In this document: piece after piece, positions 26,732-34,772 of the stretch | Position numbering within the stretch: the first letter of the stretch is position 1 | Layout: each line of letters begins with the position of its first letter | Assembly: GCA_965221035.1 (NCBI GenBank) | Contig: OZ244860.1 | Coordinates: 3,596,001 to 3,660,000, forward strand | Direction of reading: 5' to 3' | DNA from: UBA6522 sp965221035 | GTDB taxonomy: Bacteria; Pseudomonadota; Gammaproteobacteria; Steroidobacterales; Rariloculaceae | DNA: 64,000 bases | The notes under the pieces: generated by a model | What the model was told of the DNA's origin: nothing | Seen by the model: the letters and a program-made list of their open reading frames with translations, nothing else | Databases searched by the model: none | Translations under genes and position numbers: made by a program

Positions 26732-28160
26732 GATTCCCCCTCTCGAGGATACTGGCGTCAGATTTTTCTCGTTGAATCGGTCCACCATTACCCAGCAAAT
26801 ACATATTTCGAAAGTCAGTATCGGGTGGCTTTTCCGCGATGATAACCTGAGCGTCTGGATGGGCATTGCGGATGATCGAAGAAATCGCCCAGTTGGCGTT
26901 TTCGCGCCTTAGCAGTTCATCGCCCTTGGCAAAAGTTGATCCGCCGTCGGTACTGTGCCACCAGGCGATGATGCCATCAGTTTCTTCTGTGTAGGCAAGC
27001 AAGTAGCTTATGTCCAGGGCGGAGCCAAGTCTGAAGTCCCCTCGCGCCTCTGTCTTACTGACGGACGTTCCGCCAACCCACTCATTGCCATTCCATCGGT
27101 AGTGTGTAGTCTGCTTGGGCCCACCAAAGTGCAGTCCCATGTGCGGGCCGATATTGATGCCAATGTGCGGGTTTCCCTGCGAGTCGAGGTGTGTCGACCC
27201 ATTGAATGTCCATTCGTCGCCTGTGTCGGCCACAAAAGTCATTTCGTTTGCGTTCTCTCGCACAATGGGTATTTCGAGTGTTTCACCACGTACGTTGTGC
27301 CAAGAGTCGTCATTCGTATTCATGACCATGTAATAGACATTTCGCCTCTCAGTGGTGTGGCCCATGCCATTTCGGCCGGCGTCCCCGTCCCAACAGAGGT
27401 GATAGTCGTAACTTACGATGATTTCGTCTCCGTCGCCCTTGCCGACCCAGGCGTACCAACTATCCACTGCGGCCAGATCGTCGCGACGCTTGTGCTTGAG
27501 GAACGACACCGGTGGCGCGAACGAGCGCCCGTTGTCGATGGACTTATGAAAAACCCAATCGCTGCGATGGGCTCCGTGGCGATAGAACAGGTATATGTCG
27601 CCATTGTCCATCTTGACTGCCTGGTTGTAGGTCCCGAAGGGTGGGATCGTGTCAAGCTCTTCCCAGCTCGAAATGTCCAGGGGGCTTTTCGACACTACAT
27701 GTTTGTTTCGACCGTAGTGGTGATTGCCAAGAGGATTCTCGCCATGTATTGGCATGCCCCCATGCCCGCCAAAGAAAACATGGATGTAGCCCTCATCGTC
27801 AATGATCAAGGTTGGTTTACCGTGGTTATCGATCCTTGGTGTTCTATCGGGATCTTTACCCATGTCGCTGACACCGGCCTTGACCGGTCCGGTCCACTTG
27901 CCCGTGTCATGGTTGTAGGCAGCGACGTAAGGGTCTTCCAACGGTCCCTGGTAGCTTACGTATGTAATACCCTCGTGGTATTCGCCCGCGGGATGCTGGA
28001 CGACCGCGACGGCATTGCCCAATCCATTGTCGGCGAAGTAATCAACCATCCCGTGGCTTTCTTCTTCCGATTGGGCATTCGTCCCTTGACTCGACATCAG
28101 GGCAACACAGAATAGTGTCGCGAGACCCGGGCCTACTGGTTTTTCTCCTGGTCGGTACAT
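26721..28160 (-). CDS. BNR_4 propeller protein, PL25-like candidate ulvan lyase (paralogue)
   Basis: 479 residues from the ATG at 28160 (a GTG directly precedes it). The signal peptide ends near GTNAQS. His113 (DNHGKPTL) and His133 (GGHGG) keep the 20-residue spacing, and FYRHGAHRSDW follows. It is a close paralogue of 24187-25656, placed in inverted orientation across a 178-nt convergent junction, so one is probably an old inverted duplication of the other. The C-terminal parts diverge. It is in an operon with GH105 and RhaM (9 nt after RhaM), and its end overlaps the jelly-roll gene. Confidence 0.75.
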   Translation of the reverse strand: MYRPGEKPVGPGLATLFCVALMSSQGTNAQSEEESHGMVDYFADNGLGNAVAVVQHPAGEYHEGITYVSYQGPLEDPYVAAYNHDTGKWTGPVKAGVSDMGKDPDRTPRIDNHGKPTLIIDDEGYIHVFFGGHGGMPIHGENPLGNHHYGRNKHVVSKSPLDISSWEELDTIPPFGTYNQAVKMDNGDIYLFYRHGAHRSDWVFHKSIDNGRSFAPPVSFLKHKRRDDLAAVDSWYAWVGKGDGDEIIVSYDYHLCWDGDAGRNGMGHTTERRNVYYMVMNTNDDSWHNVRGETLEIPIVRENANEMTFVADTGDEWTFNGSTHLDSQGNPHIGINIGPHMGLHFGGPKQTTHYRWNGNEWVGGTSVSKTEARGDFRLGSALDISYLLAYTEETDGIIAWWHSTDGGSTFAKGDELLRRENANWAISSIIRNAHPDAQVIIAEKPPDTDFRNMYLLGNGGPIQREKSDASILERGNHEN

Positions 28161-28169
28161 CACAATCTT

Positions 28170-28484
28170 CTACTCCAGGTGGAACATCAATTCGAGCGGC
28201 GTACTCACTGGAGAGTTATCGTCATTCGTCAACATGATGTCAGCCATGAACGCCCACCACTTCTTGACAATGGGGTCCAAAGGCAGACGATCCATGCCGT
28301 GGTGGTCGGTCCGCTTGAGAACAGCAAACAGCTTGTTGGATTCTCCATCAAGAAATATCGAATAGTCGTATACTCCAGCCGACTTTAGTACCGAAACAAG
28401 TTCGGGCCAGATCAAGTCGTGTCTTTTCCGATACTCCGAGGCGTTGCCTGGCAACAGCGTCATGACAAAAGCTATCTTTTCCAT
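28170..28484 (-). CDS. rhaM: L-rhamnose mutarotase
   Basis: 104 residues, the standard RhaM length, starting at 28484 just after the GH105 stop. The conserved residues are in the expected positions: Tyr18 and His22 in SEYRKRHDLIWPEL, and the Trp pair in KKWWAFM. The enzyme interconverts alpha- and beta-L-rhamnopyranose so that the isomerase receives the right anomer. It is direct evidence that this locus releases L-rhamnose. A frame to 28532 exists but overlaps GH105 and is not conserved. Confidence 0.95.
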   Translation of the reverse strand: MEKIAFVMTLLPGNASEYRKRHDLIWPELVSVLKSAGVYDYSIFLDGESNKLFAVLKRTDHHGMDRLPLDPIVKKWWAFMADIMLTNDDNSPVSTPLELMFHLE

Positions 28485-28495
28485 CGTATGACCGT

Positions 28496-30565
28496 CTATT
28501 CTAAAGCTCGTGTGTCCAGATACTCTTGCCAAGCGTCAGCGGTCAGAATTTCACCCGCTGCCTCCCATGCGAAACCGGCTTGATATGACAGCCGCCCATT
28601 GTCATCTGATGCTGTGATTATCCAGATATGACTCTCATCCCTCGTCTCGCTCGGTGTGTGCCTGATTTCTTTCACAAGGTCTGGGTCCACCAACGCGCCG
28701 GTACCTAGTCCGAAATCATCAAGAATTTCCCACGTGGATATACGCCCGGTCTGTTCATTCTGCGACACTAGCGCTTTCTCGTCGTGCGTGGTCAACCCGA
28801 CTGCAACAGGAACTGATGTCGGCCTTCCATCCAGCATGAACTCGGACTCAACCTCATAGAGCTGAGAACCCAGGGTTAGCGATACGGTCTTGTTCTCAGT
28901 GATATGTCCAATCGGAGTACGCCACTCATAGAGCAGTTTAAACACAACCTGGTCGCCGCCATTTTCGATGACTTCAAATTCGATGAATGTGTGGGCTGCA
29001 TGCGCTGTGTTGTCGATCCAGATAGCCGAGCCACCGACACCGCGGCTTGTTCCCGTGTGATACGGGTCGTAACCCTCTCCGTGGTCAATATGGTAAGAAA
29101 CGCCGTCGAGATGAGCCTGGTACCATTTGTTTACGATCGCGTAATCAACCCGCTTGAGCCATGCATCAATTCCGCTGGAGTGCCCCTCTACCGGGGCGGC
29201 GGGTCCGTAAACACGAAAGGCAACCTTGTCATTCTCCCAGGCGAAATCGTCCTGGCGTTCCGGCACAAAGCGCCCGAACGCCATGACCTTGCGGACGTCG
29301 GTTCTTTCTCTTGCCGTCTGGAGGTCGTATATCGCCGAACCGGCCAGGAGGTAGGCGCCAACGCCATAAAGTTGCGAATCGTCGTAACTGACTTTCCCAG
29401 GCTCCGCGCCTATGGCTTGGACCCAGCCCAGTTTTCCGTCGGGATGAACGGCTTCGTTGAGGACCGCCCATCCCTTGGCGACTGCTTCCTCATATTCTGC
29501 TGCGTCCAACAACCCGTCATTGATGCCCCAGGCCAGGCCGTAGGTGAAAAAACCTGTGCCACTGGTTTCGGGCTCAGATATTTTCTCGCCCGCGAGTAAC
29601 GACATGGCCCAGGAGCCATCCATTTTCTGTAGGGATCGCAGCCTTGCTGCCATTCGCTGGAACAAGACCTCGTAGTATTCACGCTCCGGATTCTCTTTCG
29701 GGACGTACTCCATAATTCGCGCCAGGCCTGCAAACACCCAGCCACTACCTCTTGACCAAAACAGTGGCTCACCAAATTCACCTGTCCCGGACTTGAACCG
29801 ACTATCCCTGTATAGCAGGTCGTGCTCCTCATCAAGGAGATGCTCGACAGTTGCTCTTACTTCCTGGTGAGCATACTCGGCGTAACGCGGATCTCCTGTC
29901 GCGACGCTCAGCCCGATCCACGTCGCTGGCGCCATGAATAGTGCATCAGCCCAGCACCACCTATCCTGACACGAATGATGGCCGCTTTCCTTGCGATCTT
30001 CTATAAACTCCAGCGAGCTTGACGGCGGATTCGCCAAGATTGTGTCGAAAGCTTTCCGGGTGGGAGCCAAAACGCTCTCATCCGGCTCATGATTCAGGTA
30101 ATACCAGATATAGGTTTGTCCAATGAGATGGTCGTCGGCGAAATAGAGCCGCGGTCCCAGTTCCCAATTCCACTCGGTACCCTTGTAGGAAATCCACTGC
30201 GTGTAAACTGGGTTTCTCGAGCGCTCGGCGATTTGCGTCAGGCCAGCATAGAAGGCGGCTTGCACCCATCTTTTGGGGTTTGACGATTCCACCCTTTTGT
30301 AGGGTAGGTAATCGAGGTGGTCCACTCGGGGTAACTGCCAATTCGCCACTCTTTCCATTTGCGACAATACTTCAGCACCAGATGGCAGTGCTGCTGAGCG
30401 TTCAATCGTCTCCTCCTGAATTCCTGTCAAACGCTCTTTTGAGCAGGATGCCGTTACGCTTACCAGACCCAGAATCAGATATGGAAGGACCGCTTTCCCG
30501 AAGCTCGGCGCCTTGATAGAGGCCGTTGCGTTGGCAGTTGCAATAATGTCAGTGGCTCTGGCCAT
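28496..30565 (-). CDS. GH105 unsaturated uronyl hydrolase fused to DUF4861 domain, lipoprotein
   Basis: 689 residues. The leader SFGKAVLPYLILGLVSVTASC carries a lipobox (Cys41). Residues about 65-400 form the alpha6/alpha6 GH105 barrel (YteR/RhiN type), with YFADDH, CWADALFMAPATW and WSRGSGWVFAGL as active-site segments. From about 425 to 680 the chain matches the DUF4861 type: AFRVYGPAAP, KRVDYAIVNKWY, SYHIDHGEGYDPYHTG, RGVGGSAIW. GH105 removes the 4,5-unsaturated uronate that lyases leave at the non-reducing end, feeding KduI/KduD. DUF4861 may add a second hydrolase or binding function; its role is unknown. It is first in the leftward operon. Confidence 0.88.
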   Translation of the reverse strand: MARATDIIATANATASIKAPSFGKAVLPYLILGLVSVTASCSKERLTGIQEETIERSAALPSGAEVLSQMERVANWQLPRVDHLDYLPYKRVESSNPKRWVQAAFYAGLTQIAERSRNPVYTQWISYKGTEWNWELGPRLYFADDHLIGQTYIWYYLNHEPDESVLAPTRKAFDTILANPPSSSLEFIEDRKESGHHSCQDRWCWADALFMAPATWIGLSVATGDPRYAEYAHQEVRATVEHLLDEEHDLLYRDSRFKSGTGEFGEPLFWSRGSGWVFAGLARIMEYVPKENPEREYYEVLFQRMAARLRSLQKMDGSWAMSLLAGEKISEPETSGTGFFTYGLAWGINDGLLDAAEYEEAVAKGWAVLNEAVHPDGKLGWVQAIGAEPGKVSYDDSQLYGVGAYLLAGSAIYDLQTARERTDVRKVMAFGRFVPERQDDFAWENDKVAFRVYGPAAPVEGHSSGIDAWLKRVDYAIVNKWYQAHLDGVSYHIDHGEGYDPYHTGTSRGVGGSAIWIDNTAHAAHTFIEFEVIENGGDQVVFKLLYEWRTPIGHITENKTVSLTLGSQLYEVESEFMLDGRPTSVPVAVGLTTHDEKALVSQNEQTGRISTWEILDDFGLGTGALVDPDLVKEIRHTPSETRDESHIWIITASDDNGRLSYQAGFAWEAAGEILTADAWQEYLDTRALE

Positions 30566-30621
30566 GGTTTTCTGTCCATCCGGTATTAGGTTAAACGCGC
30601 TTGCGTGAACATGATGAATAA

Positions 30622-30646
30622 TGCAATATTATGCGTTATATTGCAA
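30622..30646. promoter_or_regulatory. Divergent operator palindrome, TTGCAATAT class
   Basis: TGCAATAT (30622-30629) and ATATTGCA (30638-30645) form an inverted repeat with an 8-nt centre; the right arm extends to ATATTGCAA. It lies between the leftward GH105 operon (start 30565) and the rightward sulfatase (start 30674), so one bound regulator could control both. Confidence 0.5.
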
Positions 30647-30673
30647 GAATGGTGTGGGGTCGAGGTCGGGGTC

Positions 30674-32161
30674 GTGGTCAACAGGCGTAACATTCTCATT
30701 GGCGGGGCAGGAGCGCTTGGGGCCTTTGCCGTCTACAGGCTTGATTTGCTTACAGGGATTAGTAAGGAGCGCCCGAACGTACTCATGCTGATCGTCGATG
30801 ACCTCAATGATTGGGTCGGTCCTCTAGGCGGCCATCCAAAAGCAATTTCACCCAACATGGACAGGCTTGCTAATCAGGGGACCGTGTTCACCAACGCGCA
30901 TGCCTCTGCGCCACTTTGTGGCCCCTCCAGGGCAAGCGTCATGACGGGACTGGCGCCTTCCTCGACGGGCATCTACGGCCACATCAATGACAATGACATC
31001 AAATCGGCAAACAAGAAGGCTGCCCAGTCGAATTTCATTAGCGATTACTTTCGGCAGCATGGCTATCATACCGCTGCCGTTGGCAAGGTTTTTCATCAAG
31101 GCGTGGCCGATGGTAGTTTTGACGATTTTGGGGGGAGGGCCGAAAACTTCGGTCCTTATCCCGACCAGCGCAAGAAATGGCATGACCCGAGAACAAATAC
31201 GGACTGGGGACCATTCCCGGATTCCGATGAGCAGATGCCGGATTACGATTCCGCTCAGTGGTTGGCCGAACGTCTGTCGGCTGAACATGACAGGCCGTTC
31301 TTTTTGGTAGGCGGATTTCTTCGTCCCCACGTTCCCTGGCACGTCCCCGGGAAGTGGTTTGACATGCATCCTGTCGAGGGGCTCGTGTTGCCCCCTTTCG
31401 TTGAAAGTGATCTGGATGACGTCCCTGAAGTCGCCAAGCACGTAACGGAAGTGCCGATGATGCCCACTACACAATGGGCAATTGAAAATGGCGAATGGGG
31501 AAATATTGTTCAAGCGTATTTGGCGAGTGTTTCATTCGTTGATTCTTGCATCGGAATAGTGTTGGATGCGCTTGAACACAGTGAATATTCTCAAAACACG
31601 ATTGTCGTCCTGTGGGGCGATCACGGCTATCAAATTGGCGAAAAGAACCGATTCGCGAAAATGGCGCTTTGGGAGAGGGCTACGAGAACACCACTCATTA
31701 TCAGTCCGCCCAATTCCATCGGGAAACATGTCAGCAATCGACCAGTGAGTTTGTTGGACCTTTATCCAACGTTGGTAGATATGTGCGGGCTGCCCGAAAA
31801 CCCCGATAACGAAGGCGTTAGTCTTGCTCCACTGCTTCTCGATCCAAATGCTGCATGGCGGCATGCAGCGGTGACAACGTATGGACCCAACAACCATGCG
31901 GTCAAGACTGAACGATATCGCTACATAAGGTATGAAGATGGCTCGGAAGAGCTCTACGATCACGAGCAAGACAAGGATGAGTGGAAGAATCTGGCTGACG
32001 ATCCTGTGTACCAGGACATAAAGGAACGGCTGGCTGTCTTTCTGCCAAAAGAAAATGCGTCATGGTCGCCGGTATCCTACTACCGTGGAAACGCCTATTT
32101 TGATGCGTTAACCAAACAGGCATTGAATGAGAACGCAGAAAACGGTGCCCGGGATCGATAA
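30674..32161 (+). CDS. S1-family sulfatase, possible Tat substrate
   Basis: 495 residues from the GTG at 30674, chosen because GAGG lies 8 nt upstream, the palindrome at 30622-30646 would otherwise be translated, and the chain then begins VVNRRNILIGGAGALGAFAV, a twin-arginine-like leader. Longer starts exist at 30605 and 30611. PNVLMLIVDDLNDW is followed by the formylglycine signature CGPSR at Cys82, then LRPHVPWHVPGKW and VVLWGDHGYQIGEK, as in iduronate/choline-type sulfatases. It may act on 2-sulfated uronate or rhamnose sulfate; the substrate is inferred only. It is divergent from the GH105-rhaM-lyase operon. Confidence 0.9.
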   Translation: MVNRRNILIGGAGALGAFAVYRLDLLTGISKERPNVLMLIVDDLNDWVGPLGGHPKAISPNMDRLANQGTVFTNAHASAPLCGPSRASVMTGLAPSSTGIYGHINDNDIKSANKKAAQSNFISDYFRQHGYHTAAVGKVFHQGVADGSFDDFGGRAENFGPYPDQRKKWHDPRTNTDWGPFPDSDEQMPDYDSAQWLAERLSAEHDRPFFLVGGFLRPHVPWHVPGKWFDMHPVEGLVLPPFVESDLDDVPEVAKHVTEVPMMPTTQWAIENGEWGNIVQAYLASVSFVDSCIGIVLDALEHSEYSQNTIVVLWGDHGYQIGEKNRFAKMALWERATRTPLIISPPNSIGKHVSNRPVSLLDLYPTLVDMCGLPENPDNEGVSLAPLLLDPNAAWRHAAVTTYGPNNHAVKTERYRYIRYEDGSEELYDHEQDKDEWKNLADDPVYQDIKERLAVFLPKENASWSPVSYYRGNAYFDALTKQALNENAENGARDR

Positions 32162-32487
32162 TGAACAGCGCGTTGTAGGTTTCGCTGTATATGAACAGCC
32201 GATTGTCAGGCAGGGTTTCCGCGACGTGCGCAAGTGGATCGGGTCGCGCTGTCGCGGGCGTTGTCCGGCCGGAGGCATCCACGCCTCGACACGCTCGCCA
32301 AGGTGGCGGAGGCCTGTGGCGTACAGCGGGAAGCTCCAGTCCTCGGCGTAAGCGAGAAGCGGTCCGGGTAACCGGTTTGTGCGGCCACTAATCGCTTGAT
32401 CTGGTTTCCCGAACGGGAAGGTGTTGCAAGCGAAGTAGCACACCGGGGGCACAGTGCGACTTTGCGGGAGTTCTGCGCCAAGATCGA
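32162..32487. other. Intergenic stretch with no recognised gene
   Basis: 326 nt after the sulfatase. No frame resembles a known protein. The right end (from about 32441) is part of a segment repeated at 35711-35945. The left border of the lower-GC accessory module probably lies here. Confidence 0.6.
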
Positions 32488-32890
32488 CTACGAGAATTCG
32501 AGGAACGTGCGAGGGGAGATGATCTTTAGCCCTCGCCATGGGTTCAACACGAGCATGTCGTGGTCACCCGTGAGAATGGTGTCGCTCTCGGTATCCAGCG
32601 CCAATGCCAGCAGGTGGTTGACGTCGGGGTCCCTGCAAACCTCGATCTCGGTGAGTACCGGCGCGATTGTCGCGACCTGAAGGAGGCGCCGCAAGAATTC
32701 CTCCCGATCGTCAACTGACACATGGCGATCAAACTTCTCCCGTGACAACACGTCCGCAAGTTCTGCTACGAGTCTTTCTGAAACCATAATTTCGCAATTA
32801 CCCAGAGCCTTGTCCAAGGCGCGTGCAGCAACGGACCTCGACAGCAAGAGCCGGCTGACCCATACATTTGTGTCGGCGACGACACGCACG
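32441..32890. repeat. Direct repeat copy A (PIN gene and flank)
   Basis: Covers the intact PIN gene plus about 50 nt beyond its stop. The ends match 35711-35945 in the same orientation; the second copy lacks the middle of the gene. Homologous recombination between copies would remove about 3.3 kb holding the antitoxin, the first Fic and the NYN genes. Confidence 0.75.
32488..32889 (-). CDS. PIN-domain toxin (PIN_3 / VapC-like)
   Basis: 133 residues from a GTG start 6 nt after the antitoxin stop. MRVVADTNVWVSRLL opens the PIN fold with the first catalytic Asp6, and later acidic residues lie in SERLVAELADVL, CRDPDVNHLL and TGDHDML. PIN toxins are Mg-dependent RNases that cut tRNA or other RNA. 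Length and motif order fit the family often annotated as a putative toxin-antitoxin PIN component. It is paired with the Phd-type antitoxin just upstream. A deleted copy lies at 35765-35932. Confidence 0.88.
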   Translation of the reverse strand: MRVVADTNVWVSRLLLSRSVAARALDKALGNCEIMVSERLVAELADVLSREKFDRHVSVDDREEFLRRLLQVATIAPVLTEIEVCRDPDVNHLLALALDTESDTILTGDHDMLVLNPWRGLKIISPRTFLEFS

Positions 32891-32895
32891 GGCCG

Positions 32896-33141
32896 TCAGT
32901 CGTCCAGCAACCCGTCAAGCAGGTCCTCGGTCAACCCGCGTGCCCGGGCAGCCTCGGAAACGCGATCGCAGAAATGCTGGAACTCGGCGAGGTTGGCGGA
33001 CGTCAAGCGGCGATAGTCCAAAGGCGAAATCACGACGGCGATCTCGCGATTTTGTCGGCGGATGGTGATTGGCTCTCGTTGAGCCGCATCCAGAACGGCC
33101 GCCAGCCGCTGTTTTGCTTCCGAGGCGGATACGTAGCGCAT
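32896..33141 (-). CDS. Phd/YefM-type antitoxin
   Basis: 81 residues. MRYVSASEAKQRLAAVLDAA plus PITIRRQNREIAVVISPLDYRRL is the classic Phd/YefM N-terminal DNA-binding fold, followed by an acidic C-terminal tail (LTEDLLDGLLDD) that would wrap the PIN toxin. It is first in the operon and 6 nt before the toxin. It probably autoregulates through the TTGTCTAA sites just upstream. Confidence 0.88.
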   Translation of the reverse strand: MRYVSASEAKQRLAAVLDAAQREPITIRRQNREIAVVISPLDYRRLTSANLAEFQHFCDRVSEAARARGLTEDLLDGLLDD

Positions 33142-33143
33142 AC

Positions 33144-33178
33144 TTGTCTAATTTGTCTAAATTATAATAATTAGACAA
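33144..33178. promoter_or_regulatory. Operator of the Phd-PIN operon
   Basis: TTGTCTAAT (33144-33152) and TTGTCTAAA (33153-33161) are in tandem, with the inverted TTAGACAA at 33171-33178, immediately upstream of the antitoxin start (33141). The AT-rich centre could hold the -10. Typical of autoregulated toxin-antitoxin promoters. Confidence 0.6.
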
Positions 33179-33250
33179 TACTAGCGCTCTTGAGCGCAGG
33201 CTGCAAATGAAGTGGAGAGCAGGCCGGTTGAGTCGTTCATGCCGTTTGGA

Positions 33251-34657
33251 TTAGAAGATAGGGCCAGACCAGACCTGCCGCCATGCCTCGAAGTCCGAAG
33301 GCGTCAGTCGAAAGCGCGCGAAGTTGCCGTCGTGGAGTGAAAGCAGTTCGTTCTCCGCCGCGTCTCGGAATGTTTCACGATCGGTGGCCTCAACGTTTTC
33401 CCTTGCCCACTCTTCTATGTATGCGTACGCAGCCGCCCTATTCAATCTCTGGCGGACAACCAGCGCAATCGCTTCTCGCAGCTGGAGACGGTACCGAAGT
33501 CTGAATGGGTCCGGCTCACCGAGAGACTGCCTGCCAGCTGCGTATCGTGCGGCCGAATGTTCATATGCCCAGATGAAAACATCCTTGAGAAGATCTAACC
33601 TACGGAGTTCGTAAACACCAAGAATTGCTTCCGTGTAAGTCGCTCTCGGCACATCAATGAACGACAATGGAATTAAGTTGGCTTTGGTCAGGGGAATGTT
33701 TGCGGCAAGGCGCGACACCCGTTTGTTGACGTCATCGAATGGCTGCAGGTACGGAAATTGCGCCATGATGAAGAAGGATTGTTCGAAAGGGTCACAAATT
33801 GCACGAGTTATCGCGAGCATCCGGACAAAACATTCTTCAATGAGCTGAGGGGTTTCAAGCGGATGAAAGACAGACTTCTCGATGCCGACAGTCATTCGCC
33901 GCAGTCGACCCGGAGCGTCCAGATCAGGCAGGAGATTATTGGCAAGAAGGGCGTGCAGGTTGAGAATTGTCGGACGATTGATTTCAATCTGCTCGGCCGA
34001 ATCGACCATGAATTCTATTGTGTCCTTGTGGTTCAGAATCATCTGGGTTTCGAGTCGCCATTTCCCCTTCGCCTCGTGGCCGAAGTGGATGAGGCGCTTG
34101 GTGTCGAGCAGGGAGTAGGTGTTTCCCTCCAGACGGCTGGAGTTCCACGACAAGTCGATCAGTAGCCGGTTCAGGATCTGTCTTGCATGGGTGCCGGCCG
34201 CCTGCCCACCCGTCGGAGTCTTGCCGACTTGGTGGAGATGTGCCCGTTCGCTCGCTGTCAAATAGGCGGTCACGTTCGGTTGGTAGGACTCGAAAAACTC
34301 CCGGCTATATCCAACCGGCTTGCGCGCCAGGACGGGCTGACGTACGTATTCCTGGATTGCAATCGCGGCTTTCGAGAACGGGATTGGCGCTTCGGTCCCG
34401 GTTTGGTCGCGCGCGCTGACAGGGCCGGTTTCGAGCGTTGGAGATTTTTCGGGTTTCCGATACTTGACCCAGCGTCGTTCGCCTACCTTCACAAGGCGGT
34501 CGTGATCCACCAGATATTTCAGCCGGTATTGCAGCGTTCGCCGAGGTAGACCCGTTCCCAATTCGTGAGCGATGTCTCCAGCCCCTATTCCATCGGGGTG
34601 GCGGCCGACAATGGCGTCGATGGCCTTGAGTTCTCTGTCGGGGATGCGTTTAGCCAT
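33251..34657 (-). CDS. Fic-fold protein with N-terminal winged-helix domain and atypical motif
   Basis: 468 residues from the ATG at 34657 (MAKRIPDRELKAID); no clear ribosome site is visible, and an upstream frame to 34720 would overlap operator repeats. Residues about 1-70 look like a winged helix (DIAHELGTGLPRRTLQYRLKYLVDHDRL). A Fic domain follows with the inhibitory-helix motif SSRLEGN (about 173-179). The catalytic loop reads QPFDDVNKRVSR (about 305-316) instead of HPFxxGNGRxxR: the histidine is Gln and the second Gly-Asn-Gly is altered. Canonical AMP transfer is therefore doubtful, and a different or lost activity is likely. The gene is probably self-regulated through the half-site array at 34670-34753. 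Confidence 0.85.
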   Translation of the reverse strand: MAKRIPDRELKAIDAIVGRHPDGIGAGDIAHELGTGLPRRTLQYRLKYLVDHDRLVKVGERRWVKYRKPEKSPTLETGPVSARDQTGTEAPIPFSKAAIAIQEYVRQPVLARKPVGYSREFFESYQPNVTAYLTASERAHLHQVGKTPTGGQAAGTHARQILNRLLIDLSWNSSRLEGNTYSLLDTKRLIHFGHEAKGKWRLETQMILNHKDTIEFMVDSAEQIEINRPTILNLHALLANNLLPDLDAPGRLRRMTVGIEKSVFHPLETPQLIEECFVRMLAITRAICDPFEQSFFIMAQFPYLQPFDDVNKRVSRLAANIPLTKANLIPLSFIDVPRATYTEAILGVYELRRLDLLKDVFIWAYEHSAARYAAGRQSLGEPDPFRLRYRLQLREAIALVVRQRLNRAAAYAYIEEWARENVEATDRETFRDAAENELLSLHDGNFARFRLTPSDFEAWRQVWSGPIF

Positions 34658-34669
34658 GGACGTGTGAGC

Positions 34670-34753
34670 TTGCGTATAGGATCTATACGCAATTAAATCA
34701 CACTTATGCGCAATTATCACCCTCTATGCGAAACAATAAATTGCGCATAGAGG
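34670..34753. promoter_or_regulatory. Five-half-site operator array of the first Fic gene
   Basis: Copies of a TTGCGYATAG-like half-site: forward at 34670-34679, reverse at 34683-34692 (perfect 10-bp palindrome arms around GAT), reverse at about 34704, reverse at about 34724, and forward at 34741-34750. CCTCTATGCG (34721) and CGCATAGAGG (34744) form a second 10-bp inverted pair. The three reverse copies are spaced about 20-21 bp, close to two helical turns. The array lies between the Fic and NYN genes. Confidence 0.7.
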
Positions 34754-34772
34754 CGAGAAACGTCCACTCCTG

